Of a DNA stretch of 37,133 bases, positions 24,732 to 32,709 are shown in pieces. This DNA is from Planctomycetales bacterium (GTDB taxonomy: Bacteria; 4484-113; JAFGCY01): positions 6,809-43,941 of the forward strand of contig JAHEFU010000001.1 in assembly GCA_024645305.1 (NCBI GenBank). Reading direction: 5' to 3'. Under the pieces are notes generated by a model. The model saw only the letters and a program-made list of their open reading frames with translations. It did no database searches and was not told where the DNA came from. Made by a program: the position numbers and the translations under genes. The stretch's first letter is position 1, and every line of letters starts with the position of its first letter.

Positions 24732-25658
24732 ATGAGTCGTGTAGCAATCGTTGGTGGAGCCGGGCGCGTGGGCGTCAGCTTTGCCTTTGACCTGCTCAAG
24801 GAAGGAATCTGCCACGAACTCGTCCTGATCGATATACTCGAGGACCCTGTACAGGGCGAGCGGCTGGACCTGATGCATTCGACTTCCTGCCTGAGCAACA
24901 CCCGTGTGATCGCGGGTACGGACCCCAAGCTGCTGGCTGGCGCGGACATCGTGGTGATTCCCGCCGGTGCCCGCCGCAAGGCTGACCAGTCCCGCCTGGA
25001 TCTGGTACGCACCAATTTCAGCATTGTTGACAAGTGGATGCAGACCCTCAACGAGGTCAATCCTGATGCCATCGTGCTGATCGTCGTCAACCCAGTTGAC
25101 ACGCTGACCTACCGGGCTTTCCTGATGGGTTCCAAGAACCGCCAGAAGGTCTTCGGACTTGGCAACGTAATGGACACCGTGCGCTTCCGCAGCATCATTG
25201 CTGAGAAGTACGGCTGGGATCCGCGGCAGGTCGATGCCTACCTGCTGGGTGAGCATGGCGATACCATGGTGCCGATCTGGAGCCAGGCCAACTACGCGGG
25301 GATGTTGCTTGACAACATCAACTGCACGGACCGTGAGACCCTCGATGCCGCCTATGTGGAAACGCGCAAGGCCGGCTCCGAGGTGATCCGCCTCAAGGGT
25401 GGTGCCGGCTGGGCTGTCGGTGTGAGTTGCACGGAGGTGGTGCGCAGCATCATCCTCGATGAGAAGCGCGTGCTCTGCGTCAGTTCAGTTCCCGACGGAT
25501 CCTACGGCATTGAAGGTAACGTCTCTTTGTCCCTGCCCACAATCGTCGGCCGTAATGGCATCGAGGGATACCTTGATGTGAAGCTGGCTGACGAGGAGCT
25601 GGAGGGTCTGAAGAGAAGTGCGGATGCCCTGCGTGCGAACTACGCCGAAATTGGCTAG
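24732..25658 (+). CDS. mdh: Malate dehydrogenase, lactate-dehydrogenase-like
   Basis: 308 residues. NAD-dependent oxidation of malate to oxaloacetate in the TCA cycle. GGAGRVG is the dinucleotide-binding loop. Catalytic residues are in place: Asp148 and Arg151 in GNVMDTVRF, His175 in LGEHGDTMVP. The substrate-selecting residue of the mobile loop is Arg82 in AGARRKADQSR; LDHs have Gln at this position, so malate is expected. The Arg88 of SRLDL is the second substrate arginine. Followed by a terminator at 25700; no operon partner. Confidence 0.93.
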   Translation: MSRVAIVGGAGRVGVSFAFDLLKEGICHELVLIDILEDPVQGERLDLMHSTSCLSNTRVIAGTDPKLLAGADIVVIPAGARRKADQSRLDLVRTNFSIVDKWMQTLNEVNPDAIVLIVVNPVDTLTYRAFLMGSKNRQKVFGLGNVMDTVRFRSIIAEKYGWDPRQVDAYLLGEHGDTMVPIWSQANYAGMLLDNINCTDRETLDAAYVETRKAGSEVIRLKGGAGWAVGVSCTEVVRSIILDEKRVLCVSSVPDGSYGIEGNVSLSLPTIVGRNGIEGYLDVKLADEELEGLKRSADALRANYAEIG

Positions 25659-25699
25659 CAGACCGGACGCGTTGCGTCATGCATGACCAGGAAACATCA

Positions 25700-25729
25700 C
25701 GGGTCGCCCACGGGCGGCCCGTTTTTTTT
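25700..25729 (+). terminator. Rho-independent terminator of mdh
   Basis: Nine-bp G+C stem (25700-25708 with 25713-25721, one G-T pair) with loop CACG and eight T (25722-25729). Confidence 0.92.
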
Positions 25730-25797
25730 TCTGAGAATAACAACGGGCAACGAGTCCGCGATAGATCGCGGCAGGGTCGTGTAATGCCGCCTGTGCT

Positions 25798-26511
25798 CTA
25801 GCCCCGTCGCCAGATCCCCAGTGGGGTGCCTTCATTGCCCTGGCCCAGCGGGTTGTCCGTCAGGCAGTTCTCCAGCAGCTTTTCGTCAGTGCGCGACAGG
25901 GTGCTGCCGATGCACCAGGGGTGGAAGATGTCGTTGACGTCCACGATCGCGCAGTCCATCCCGGTCTGTTCCTTCAGTTTCCTGCATGTGCCGCGCGGGT
26001 CAGCCGGACCGGGGATCACGCATTCGTAGAACTCCGGGATGCCCATCGTATGCTCGGCGTCCATCATCTTGGCCTGGATGCCGGCGGCGGCGTAGAACCA
26101 GCCGCTCTGGCGGAACAGCCGGCCCACCACATGCCAGGCGCAGCCGGCGAGGATCCGGTGCAGGCCCGACAGTTCGATGGCGTACTGCATCGCGTAGGGG
26201 CTGCGCAGGCCAACTCCGTAGGGTGACTTGGTGACCAGTCGCGACAAGCGGCGGGCGATCGCCGTGGGCTTGATCTTGCGGTGGTCCCGGGCCCGGCCCT
26301 GCATGATGCTGACGCCTGTTTCGGCAAGGAAGAGCACATCGCCTGCCTGCCAGTGCGGCCTGACGTACTGCTCAACAATGCTGGCAGGATCGTCTCTTTC
26401 AGTTAGAATGTGTGTACGAATCGGAATGCGCGTGTACTGCTTTCCCTCGAACTCGAGGCTGAGGCTCTGCGGGCCGGTAACGCCACCCTGATCCTGATCA
26501 TCATGTGTCAT
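25798..26511 (-). CDS. Coenzyme F420-0:L-glutamate ligase (CofE)-family protein
   Basis: 237 residues. Family features I see: IPIRTHILTERDD at the start, GDVLFLAETGVSIMQGR, IKPTAIARRLSRLV, AIVDVNDIF and the C-terminal NPLGQGNEGTPLGI. Canonical CofE adds glutamates to coenzyme F420-0; homologues occur in bacteria not known to use F420, so substrate is uncertain. The ATG 26511 follows a TATTAT hexamer 16 bases upstream, overlapping the -10 of the divergent AroE-like gene. No Shine-Dalgarno. No other F420 gene is in the window. A longer frame (to 26730) overlaps the divergent AroE-like gene and is not supported. Confidence 0.65.
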   Translation of the reverse strand: MTHDDQDQGGVTGPQSLSLEFEGKQYTRIPIRTHILTERDDPASIVEQYVRPHWQAGDVLFLAETGVSIMQGRARDHRKIKPTAIARRLSRLVTKSPYGVGLRSPYAMQYAIELSGLHRILAGCAWHVVGRLFRQSGWFYAAAGIQAKMMDAEHTMGIPEFYECVIPGPADPRGTCRKLKEQTGMDCAIVDVNDIFHPWCIGSTLSRTDEKLLENCLTDNPLGQGNEGTPLGIWRRG

Positions 26512-26526
26512 CTGGAATCGCCAGTC

Positions 26527-26533
26527 TATAATA
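26527..26533. promoter_or_regulatory. Shared bidirectional -10 for the CofE-like and AroE-like genes
   Basis: The 7 bases TATAATA read TATAAT on plus (26527-26532, 16 bases before ATG 26549) and TATTAT on minus (26533-26528, 16 bases before ATG 26511). Both genes would have leaders of about 10 bases, and the two polymerases could not bind together. Confidence 0.5.
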
Positions 26534-26548
26534 TGCGCTCGGTCATAT

Positions 26549-27538
26549 ATGAAGCGTAAAGTGTACCTGATCGGCCCCAAGCCTGATGCGGATTGTGCCG
26601 CGCAACTGCATCGTGCGGTTCTGGCCGGGCAGGAACTGCCCATCGAAGTGGAAAGCATCGCCATGGAGCAGGCCAGTTTCCATGAGCGGATGACCGAAAT
26701 GCTCAGCCAGCCGGAATTTCTCGGAGCCAAGATCCTCGAGCCCTACAAGCAGCCCAGTCTGGCCTACTGCCAGGAGATCACCCCCTCGGCCCGCGGCCTG
26801 GGTGCGGTGAATACCCTCGTCAGGCGCCCCAGTGGCCTGATCTACGGCGAGAACACCGATGTGCATGCCTTCGTGGACTACCTGCGGGAACAGGGGATTG
26901 ACCGCGTGCGTACAGCCCTGGTAATGGGAGCGGGTGGAGCTGCGCGGGTGGCCCTCGCCGGCCTGCGCAACATGAACTGCGCCAGATACATGGTCGGATT
27001 CGGCCATCCCCGCCGTCCCGCGGAGATCGCCAGCCAGTTCAAGGACATCCGCCGCCAGATCAGCTTCTTCCAGCTGGAGGACATGAAGAACTTCTTCGGC
27101 TGGATCAATGAGGTGGACTTCTTCGCCGACCGTGATCCGCTGCCGGCTCCGGGTTACAAGAAGCCCAAGCGGCGGGACCAGGGTGGCGGAGATGCGGTGA
27201 AACGGTGGGACCTGCTGGTCAACGCCACTCCGGTGGGTGACAACGGAACGACCGGCGAGAGCCTGATCACAGTCACCAATTTCCTGCGCTGCTTCGAGCG
27301 CGTGCTTGACCTCGTTCCGAGCGCCGAGCCTACTGAACTTGTCAACCTGGCACGCAGCGCCGGAGTACCTGCCCTGCAAGGCGATATCCTGAATCGCATG
27401 CAGGAGGACAACGCGCGGGAGATGTGGCTCAGGGAGTACAGGCGCAGTGTGAACGGCGAAGTGGACGAACCCCGGAAGACCACCCGGCGCAGTGGTGCGA
27501 ACCGGCGCAAGCCGCTGCTCAAGAAACGCAACGGTTGA
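26549..27538 (+). CDS. Shikimate/quinate dehydrogenase (AroE)-like protein
   Basis: 329 residues, longer than AroE (about 270). Conserved: Lys67 in KILEPYKQ (place of NVTxPxK, catalytic Lys), GAVNTLV, Asn102-Thr103-Asp104 (catalytic Asp), the NADP loop GAGGAARV (127-134) and VNATPVG. The N-terminal shikimate-binding motif (usually GxxxxHSxSPxxHN) is not recognisable: IGPKPDADCAAQLHRAVL lacks its serines. A long basic insertion (about 175-220, YKKPKRRDQGGG) precedes VNATPVG, and the C-terminus is Lys/Arg-rich. Substrate therefore uncertain. Stop codon is 2 bases from the convergent CorA gene. No Shine-Dalgarno; short leader predicted. Confidence 0.75.
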   Translation: MKRKVYLIGPKPDADCAAQLHRAVLAGQELPIEVESIAMEQASFHERMTEMLSQPEFLGAKILEPYKQPSLAYCQEITPSARGLGAVNTLVRRPSGLIYGENTDVHAFVDYLREQGIDRVRTALVMGAGGAARVALAGLRNMNCARYMVGFGHPRRPAEIASQFKDIRRQISFFQLEDMKNFFGWINEVDFFADRDPLPAPGYKKPKRRDQGGGDAVKRWDLLVNATPVGDNGTTGESLITVTNFLRCFERVLDLVPSAEPTELVNLARSAGVPALQGDILNRMQEDNAREMWLREYRRSVNGEVDEPRKTTRRSGANRRKPLLKKRNG

Positions 27539-27540
27539 TA

Positions 27541-28578
27541 TCAGATCCAGTTGCGCGAGCGGAAGAACACTATCAGCGACACCGTCACCATCGCCATCAG
27601 GCCCACGACTCCATAAAGTCCCAGGGGGCTGCCCGACAGCCAGAGGTTGTCAAAGTTCATCCCCCAGAACCCCGTGATCAGCGTCAGCGGCAGCATCAGG
27701 GTGGACATGATTGTCAGGATGTATAGCTTCTCGTTCGTCTGGTAGCCTGTGATCAGGCTGTGGACTTCCATCACGTGGTTCAGGGAGCGGTCCTCACTCT
27801 CAATGATTTCCAGGTAATTGAGCACGTGGTCACGGATATCCGAGAAGTAGATCGCGATTTCCTCGGAGGACTCCGGAGCGCCGTCATAGTTGTATTCGCG
27901 GATGATCTGGTTCAGCAGCGAGGATTCGCTGGATAACGTGCGCCGCATCATCACCAGGGACTGGCGGCTGCGCAGGATGAACTTCATGTCGGTTGAACTG
28001 TCCCGCTTGCGGCTGAACGGGTTGGCCTGCAGCCGGGGACGCTTGGCGTCAAAGACTTCGAACTCCAGTTCATCGGTATATGACTGGATCTGCCGCAGGG
28101 TGGCAGTGTAGCTGTCCGTCAGCATGTCGATGATGTGATGCAGGAACAGCACGGCCCGCTCACGGTACTCCACAATATGTCTGGGTGGCTTGCGGAACAT
28201 CTGCAGGAAATTCTCGATGTTGTGCGTGTGAACCGTGATCACATAGGTACGGGAGAAGTACATGTTCAGCTCACGCACGTACAGCTTGTCCCGCGGATTC
28301 CCCTCGTAGTACAGGAAGCTGATGAACTTGTACTCCTGCTCCTCGTCCATCTTGGCCTGGAGGTGTGTAGTCGGTTCAAGGCAGTCTTCCACGGTCTTGG
28401 GGTGGAAGTCCAGGCCGTCGATCATCAATTGCTTGAACTGTTCCGTATCGGCCTTGGAGATGTGGATGTCAATCCAGGTGAACACCTCTGAATTGACCAG
28501 CTGCTCCACCATGGCCAGCTCAAGTTCTGGAAGGACCACCTGATCCTCTCCCTCGAGTTTTACGGCCTCAATTCGCAC
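27541..28578 (-). CDS. corA: CorA-family magnesium/divalent metal transporter
   Basis: 345 residues. CorA channels import Mg2+ (some Co2+/Ni2+) as homopentamers. The large cytoplasmic alpha/beta domain (TWIDIHISK..., FHPKTVEDCLEPTTHLQAKMD) is followed by the long helix and two C-terminal membrane segments; the signature Gly-Met-Asn is at residues 306-308 (FWGMNFDN). The C-terminal RSRNWI is basic. Start: GTG 28578, 7 bases after TAGTAT. A frame from a TTG at 28617 is an alternative that adds 13 residues and overlaps the lptC start region, and is disfavoured. Confidence 0.9.
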   Translation of the reverse strand: MRIEAVKLEGEDQVVLPELELAMVEQLVNSEVFTWIDIHISKADTEQFKQLMIDGLDFHPKTVEDCLEPTTHLQAKMDEEQEYKFISFLYYEGNPRDKLYVRELNMYFSRTYVITVHTHNIENFLQMFRKPPRHIVEYRERAVLFLHHIIDMLTDSYTATLRQIQSYTDELEFEVFDAKRPRLQANPFSRKRDSSTDMKFILRSRQSLVMMRRTLSSESSLLNQIIREYNYDGAPESSEEIAIYFSDIRDHVLNYLEIIESEDRSLNHVMEVHSLITGYQTNEKLYILTIMSTLMLPLTLITGFWGMNFDNLWLSGSPLGLYGVVGLMAMVTVSLIVFFRSRNWI

Positions 28579-28585
28579 GGGTGCA

Positions 28586-28592
28586 ATACTAT
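28586..28592. promoter_or_regulatory. Bidirectional -10 between corA and the lptC-like gene
   Basis: ATACTAT reads TACTAT on plus (28587-28592, 24 bases before ATG 28617) and TAGTAT on minus (28591-28586, 7 bases before GTG 28578). No -35 on either side. Confidence 0.4.
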
Positions 28593-28616
28593 CACAGCCG
28601 AGAGGCGGCAAATGCA

Positions 28617-29246
28617 ATGAACACGGGTCTGCTCAACAGCTACCGGGTGATCTGGATCATGCTGATCCTGCTTTTTGGCGGCCTGATCTGGTGGTTTGCC
28701 CTGCGTTCCCCGGAAGCCCTGAAAGTGGCGAGTGAGTTCGATGCCAGTCAGATAAAACGCCCCGCCCCCGAGCAGTCCGCAGCTCAGGAAGATGCGGACG
28801 CGAAAGCCACGACTTTCGAGGATACTGCCCCGAAGGAAATTGTGCTGGACAATGCTGATTTCAGTATTACGGGCCAGTCCGGCAATGTGGAAATGAAACT
28901 CTGGGTGAAGACCGGCACCAGGGATGGCAATGAGTTCAAGCTCAAGGAAGGGACTCTGCAGTTCCAGATGAAGAACCACAGTACGCTCCTGCTCAACGTC
29001 ACTGATGGCCTGTTTGCCAGTGGCGAGAACAGCGTGCAGGTTGAAGGTTCAATCACAGGCCAGATCTACGGAACCGAACAGTTCTTTGAGGCAAAGCGCC
29101 TGATCTGGCAGCAGGACAGCAACTGCATCCAGACGGAATCCGTGCGCTACATCGGACCGTTCGTTGATGTGACGGCACTGGGCATGCAGTTTGATGTCGA
29201 AAGCGGCGAAGTGAAATTTGACGGGCCGGTTACGGCCGGAATCTAG
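28617..29246 (+). CDS. LptC-like lipopolysaccharide export protein
   Basis: 209 residues. Organisation of LptC: one N-terminal membrane helix (about 9-28, YRVIWIMLILLFGGLIWWFAL), a short Glu/Ala-rich linker, and a beta-rich periplasmic domain (for example IVLDNADFSITG, TLLLNVTDGLF, VQVEGSITGQIYGT, FDVESGEVKFDGPV) with the regular strand/turn spacing of the LptC jelly-roll. LptC links the LptBFG transporter to the LptA bridge. lpt partners are not in the window, but lpxB is. GAGAGG occurs about 10 bases before ATG 28617. Stop is 1 base from the convergent GNAT gene. Confidence 0.72.
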   Translation: MNTGLLNSYRVIWIMLILLFGGLIWWFALRSPEALKVASEFDASQIKRPAPEQSAAQEDADAKATTFEDTAPKEIVLDNADFSITGQSGNVEMKLWVKTGTRDGNEFKLKEGTLQFQMKNHSTLLLNVTDGLFASGENSVQVEGSITGQIYGTEQFFEAKRLIWQQDSNCIQTESVRYIGPFVDVTALGMQFDVESGEVKFDGPVTAGI

Positions 29247-29247
29247 C

Positions 29248-30018
29248 TTAGACCGCTGAAATGTACCAGCGGACGCTCAGGCGGTCCTCGAAACCGGCCT
29301 TGCTGGTGAAGTAGCGCAGCCGGCCTGATCTCTGGGTCCAGCAGTTCATGAACATCTTGCTCTGCTCCTGGGTGGACACTCCGAGCTTCCCTATAAGCGT
29401 CTTTCCCAGTCCCTGGCGCCGCATTTCCGGGTCCACGACGATGTAGCACAGCCTCACGGCGAGGTCACCGGACATGCTGCCTGCCACAGCCAATACCTTG
29501 CCATCCCGTTCAAGTACGCTGCATTCAAGCATCTGCGGCCAGCCATCCAGACTGAGTAACGCCGGGCCGGCCAAGGCCTCCTGTGCATCTGCACCCGCTG
29601 CCATCAGTTCAAGGACAGCCGTGTCCTGCCAGTCCGCCTGACGCAGCTCAAGCCCTCCAGCTGCTGTATGCTTGCCGGAGGGAAACATCATCTGCACGTT
29701 GTCAGGTACACCATCCTCCCGCCGGGGGAGGTCCAGCAGGTACATGATCTCGTCCATCTCGGTCACCGCTGCGCTCCGGCCCTCGGCCGGTTCATACAGC
29801 AGCAGCATTCCCGCCAGCCTGCCTTGCACATCGCTGGCGTACTGCCTGCAGGCATCAACCATTTCCTCGTAATCCCCAAGGGCTGCAAGGTCGCTGATGC
29901 CGACCCAGACCTGCGGACCATGGCTGATCAGCAGGCCGCCCTCCTCTCCGGCGAGCTGTCCGCCCAGTTCGCTGCTGAGCAGCTGACGGCACATGAAGCG
30001 AAAGTTGGCATCTGTCAC
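29248..30018 (-). CDS. GNAT-family N-acetyltransferase-like protein
   Basis: 256 residues. The C-terminal half carries the acetyl-CoA-binding block CYIVVDPEMRRQGLGKTLIGKL (RRQGLG pyrophosphate loop) and a later FTSKAGFEDRLS strand-helix, typical of GNAT. The first 120 residues are a second domain without a familiar motif, perhaps a degenerate GNAT. Substrate unknown. The GTG 30018 start is not secured: there is neither a clear Shine-Dalgarno nor a good -10 at the expected distance, and an internal ATG (residue 9) is possible. Confidence 0.78.
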   Translation of the reverse strand: MTDANFRFMCRQLLSSELGGQLAGEEGGLLISHGPQVWVGISDLAALGDYEEMVDACRQYASDVQGRLAGMLLLYEPAEGRSAAVTEMDEIMYLLDLPRREDGVPDNVQMMFPSGKHTAAGGLELRQADWQDTAVLELMAAGADAQEALAGPALLSLDGWPQMLECSVLERDGKVLAVAGSMSGDLAVRLCYIVVDPEMRRQGLGKTLIGKLGVSTQEQSKMFMNCWTQRSGRLRYFTSKAGFEDRLSVRWYISAV

Positions 30019-30095
30019 GAGCTAATGATGCCATAGAATTCTGCGGAAGCCACAGCTCAGATGTGCAGGGTAGGGGATGGGCTGCCTGCGCTCGG

Positions 30096-30101
30096 TATAA
30101 T
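30096..30101 (+). promoter_or_regulatory. -10 element of the thiolase gene
   Basis: TATAAT 39 bases before ATG 30141; the leader contains AAGGAGA. No good -35 is seen. Confidence 0.5.
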
Positions 30102-30140
30102 CAACCCGATTCAACCCATCTGACGCGAAGGAGAGCAACA

Positions 30141-31319
30141 ATGGCTTCCGTAATCATCGACGCAACCCGTACCGCCATCGGAGCATTCGGCGGAACCCTG
30201 AAGGACATCAGCGCACCGGATCTCGGCGCACACTGCATCAGGACCCTGGTCGAGCGCAACGGGCTGGCCGCAGACGCATTTGATGACGTGATCATGGGGC
30301 ATGTGCTCGGTGCAGGTGTGGGACAGATCCCCAGCCGGCAGGCCGCCCTGCGGGGTGGACTGGCCGAAAGCACACCGAGCTTCACCATCAACAAAGTCTG
30401 CGCTTCCGGCATGCGTGCGGTCACCCTGGCGGACACCCTGATCAGCGCCGGCAAGGGCAAAATGATAATGGCCGGCGGCTTTGAAAGCATGAGTTGTGCC
30501 CCCTACGCCGATTTCCAGCACCGCTGGGGCGGCCGGATGGGGGATGGGAAGATGGTCGACCTGATGATCCACGACGGTCTGTGGTGCGCCTTCGAAGGCG
30601 TGCACATGGCCGTGCATGGCGACACCATCAGCAGGGAATACACCATCAGCCGCGAGGCCTGTGACGAATTCAGCGCCCGCAGCCAGCAGCTGGCCGCGGA
30701 TGGCATGACATCCGGCAGGCTGGCGGAGGAGATCGCAGCGCTGAGTATCCCGCAGCGCAAGAAGGACCCCATCGTATTTGACAAGGACGAGCAGCCCCGG
30801 CCGGGGTCCACGTTTGAGGTGCTGTCCGGCCTGCGTCCCGTGCTCGGCACGGAGCTGATCACGGCTGGCAACGCCCCCAGTGTCAATGACGGTGGAGCTG
30901 CCCTGATCATTGCCAGCGAGGAGCATGCGAAGGAACTTGGCAAGAAGCCGCTGGCCCGCATCCTCGGTGAGGCCCATGTCGCCATGAAGCCCTACCAGTT
31001 CCCCGTGGCCCCTGCCTTTGCAGTGCAGAAGCTGCTGGTGGAGCAGGGCCGCTCACTCAACGACATCAAGCTGATTGAATGCAATGAAGCCTTCGCGGCT
31101 GTGGCCCTGGCCTGCGGGCAGATCCTGGAATGGGACGTTGACAGGGTGAATGTCAACGGTGGCGCTGTGGCCTTCGGCCATCCGATCGGCATGAGCGGTG
31201 CGCGGATCATCATGACCCTGGCCTACGAACTGCGCCGTCGTGGTGGTGGTCTGGGTGTGGCCTGCATCTGCTCCGGCAGTGGACAGGGTGATGCAGTGCT
31301 GATCGAAGTCGACGGTTAG
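30141..31319 (+). CDS. Acetyl-CoA C-acetyltransferase (thiolase)
   Basis: 392 residues, the family length. Joins or cleaves acetyl-CoA units in fatty acid oxidation or ketone/PHB metabolism. Nucleophile Cys87 in INKVCASGM; His347 in AVAFGHPIGMSGAR; proton-transfer Cys377 in CSGSGQGDA (normally CIGGGQG); NEAFAAVA is also conserved. All three catalytic positions are filled. ATG 30141 is preceded by AAGGAGA at 6 bases; a longer frame from 30063 is not supported. The acyl-CoA dehydrogenase of this window would fit the same pathway but is 24 kb away. Confidence 0.95.
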   Translation: MASVIIDATRTAIGAFGGTLKDISAPDLGAHCIRTLVERNGLAADAFDDVIMGHVLGAGVGQIPSRQAALRGGLAESTPSFTINKVCASGMRAVTLADTLISAGKGKMIMAGGFESMSCAPYADFQHRWGGRMGDGKMVDLMIHDGLWCAFEGVHMAVHGDTISREYTISREACDEFSARSQQLAADGMTSGRLAEEIAALSIPQRKKDPIVFDKDEQPRPGSTFEVLSGLRPVLGTELITAGNAPSVNDGGAALIIASEEHAKELGKKPLARILGEAHVAMKPYQFPVAPAFAVQKLLVEQGRSLNDIKLIECNEAFAAVALACGQILEWDVDRVNVNGGAVAFGHPIGMSGARIIMTLAYELRRRGGGLGVACICSGSGQGDAVLIEVDG

Positions 31320-31328
31320 CCAACCCGG

Positions 31329-31345
31329 CGCATCCGGCGGATGCG
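31329..31345 (+). other. Intergenic hairpin between thiolase and nhaA
   Basis: Seven-bp stem CGCATCC/GGATGCG with a 3-base loop, with no T-run, 9 bases after the thiolase stop codon. It may stabilise or attenuate the transcript; function unknown. Confidence 0.35.
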
Positions 31346-31351
31346 TAACTA

Positions 31352-32707
31352 ATGACTCGGAATAAAGGCATTATGGACAGCCAAAAAGGCCAGCTTGTGA
31401 AAATCCGCGAGCGCGTGGAAACGCAGTTCCAGAGTTTCGTGCGCCTGGAGAGTGCCAGTGGCATCGTCCTGCTGGCCTGCGCCGTGATTGCCCTGATCTG
31501 GGCCAACAGTCCCTGGAGTGACAGCTACTTCCTGCTGTGGAAGACCAAGCTCGGTGTGAAGTTCGGCACACTGGAGATGTCCTATCCGCTCTACCACTGG
31601 ATCAACGACGGACTGATGGCACTTTTCTTCTTCCTCGTCGGTCTGGAAATAAAGCGCGAGGTGCTCGTCGGTGAGCTGAATACCTTCCGCCGTGCGATGC
31701 TGCCCGTCTTTGCCGCCGTCGGCGGTATGGCGGTGCCCGCCCTGATTTACGTGATTGTCAACGCTGGCACGGCCTACACGAAGGGCTGGGGAATTCCGAT
31801 GGCGACGGACATCGCCTTCGCACTGGCCATCATGGCCATGCTTGGCAGCCGGGTGCCGCTGTCCCTCAAGGTCTTCCTGACAGCCGTGGCCATCGTGGAT
31901 GATCTCGGTGCGGTGATGGTGATCGCGATCTTCTACAGCGCGGACCTGGCCTGGAACATGCTGCTGGCGGCAGGCGGTCTGCTGGCGGTGGCCTTCATCA
32001 TGAACGCCGCCGGAGTGCGCCGGCCGCTGCCCTATGCCCTGGTCGGCATCCTCGTCTGGTACTTTTTCCACGAATCCGGAGTGCACGCCACGATTGCCGG
32101 AGTGCTCGTGGCCATGTCGATTCCGGCAAGCAGTTCGATCAGGTTGCAGGAATTCATCCAACGTGGGCGCCGACTGCTGCAACGCATGGAAACCGATACA
32201 GCGCATGACTCACATCACCTGAATGACTACATCGCCGGACTGGACAATGCCTGCCGGGAAGTTGAGCCGCCCCTGCAGTACATAGAGCATGCCCTGCAGC
32301 CCTGGATCGCCTATCTGGTGATGCCACTGTTTGCGCTGGCAAACGCAGGCGTCATGCTCGGCGGAGATGCACTCTCGATGCTCGGGCATACGGTTGCCAT
32401 CGGCATCGGGGCGGGACTGCTGCTTGGCAAGCTCGCCGGTGTCACGGCCTTCACCTGGCTGGCTGTCAAACTGGGGGTCGCGGAAATGCCACAGGGTGTC
32501 GGCTGGGCCCAGATCACCGGGGTCTCCATCCTGTGCGGCCTCGGCTTCACGATGAGCCTGTTCATTGCCAATCTTGCGTTTGATGACGAGGCGCTGCTTG
32601 CCACCGCCAAGGTGGGGATCCTCAGTGCCTCCCTGATTGCGGGAGCTGCCGGTTACATTTTGCTCGCACGCACGACAGGGACTGCGCCTGCCAGCGAAGC
32701 TGCCTGA
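31352..32707 (+). CDS. nhaA: Na+/H+ antiporter NhaA
   Basis: 451 residues, longer than E. coli NhaA (388). Exports Na+ in exchange for H+ across the inner membrane; about 12 membrane segments. Conserved: GLMALFFFLVGLEIKRE, Asp153 in MATDIAFAL, and the ion-binding pair Asp183-Asp184 in AIVDDLGAVM (D163-D164 of E. coli). An extra hydrophilic insert (SSSIRLQEFIQRGRRLLQRME..., about residues 255-310) lies between segments, as in longer members. Two start candidates: ATG 31352, or ATG 31373 with AAAGG 4 bases upstream; numbering would fall by 7. Confidence 0.95.
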   Translation: MTRNKGIMDSQKGQLVKIRERVETQFQSFVRLESASGIVLLACAVIALIWANSPWSDSYFLLWKTKLGVKFGTLEMSYPLYHWINDGLMALFFFLVGLEIKREVLVGELNTFRRAMLPVFAAVGGMAVPALIYVIVNAGTAYTKGWGIPMATDIAFALAIMAMLGSRVPLSLKVFLTAVAIVDDLGAVMVIAIFYSADLAWNMLLAAGGLLAVAFIMNAAGVRRPLPYALVGILVWYFFHESGVHATIAGVLVAMSIPASSSIRLQEFIQRGRRLLQRMETDTAHDSHHLNDYIAGLDNACREVEPPLQYIEHALQPWIAYLVMPLFALANAGVMLGGDALSMLGHTVAIGIGAGLLLGKLAGVTAFTWLAVKLGVAEMPQGVGWAQITGVSILCGLGFTMSLFIANLAFDDEALLATAKVGILSASLIAGAAGYILLARTTGTAPASEAA

Positions 32708-32709
32708 AC

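Noticed and set aside
25730..25797. Small gene between mdh and the CofE-like gene
   Set aside because: Only 68 bases, following the terminator; no start codon with ribosome site and no conserved frame is visible.
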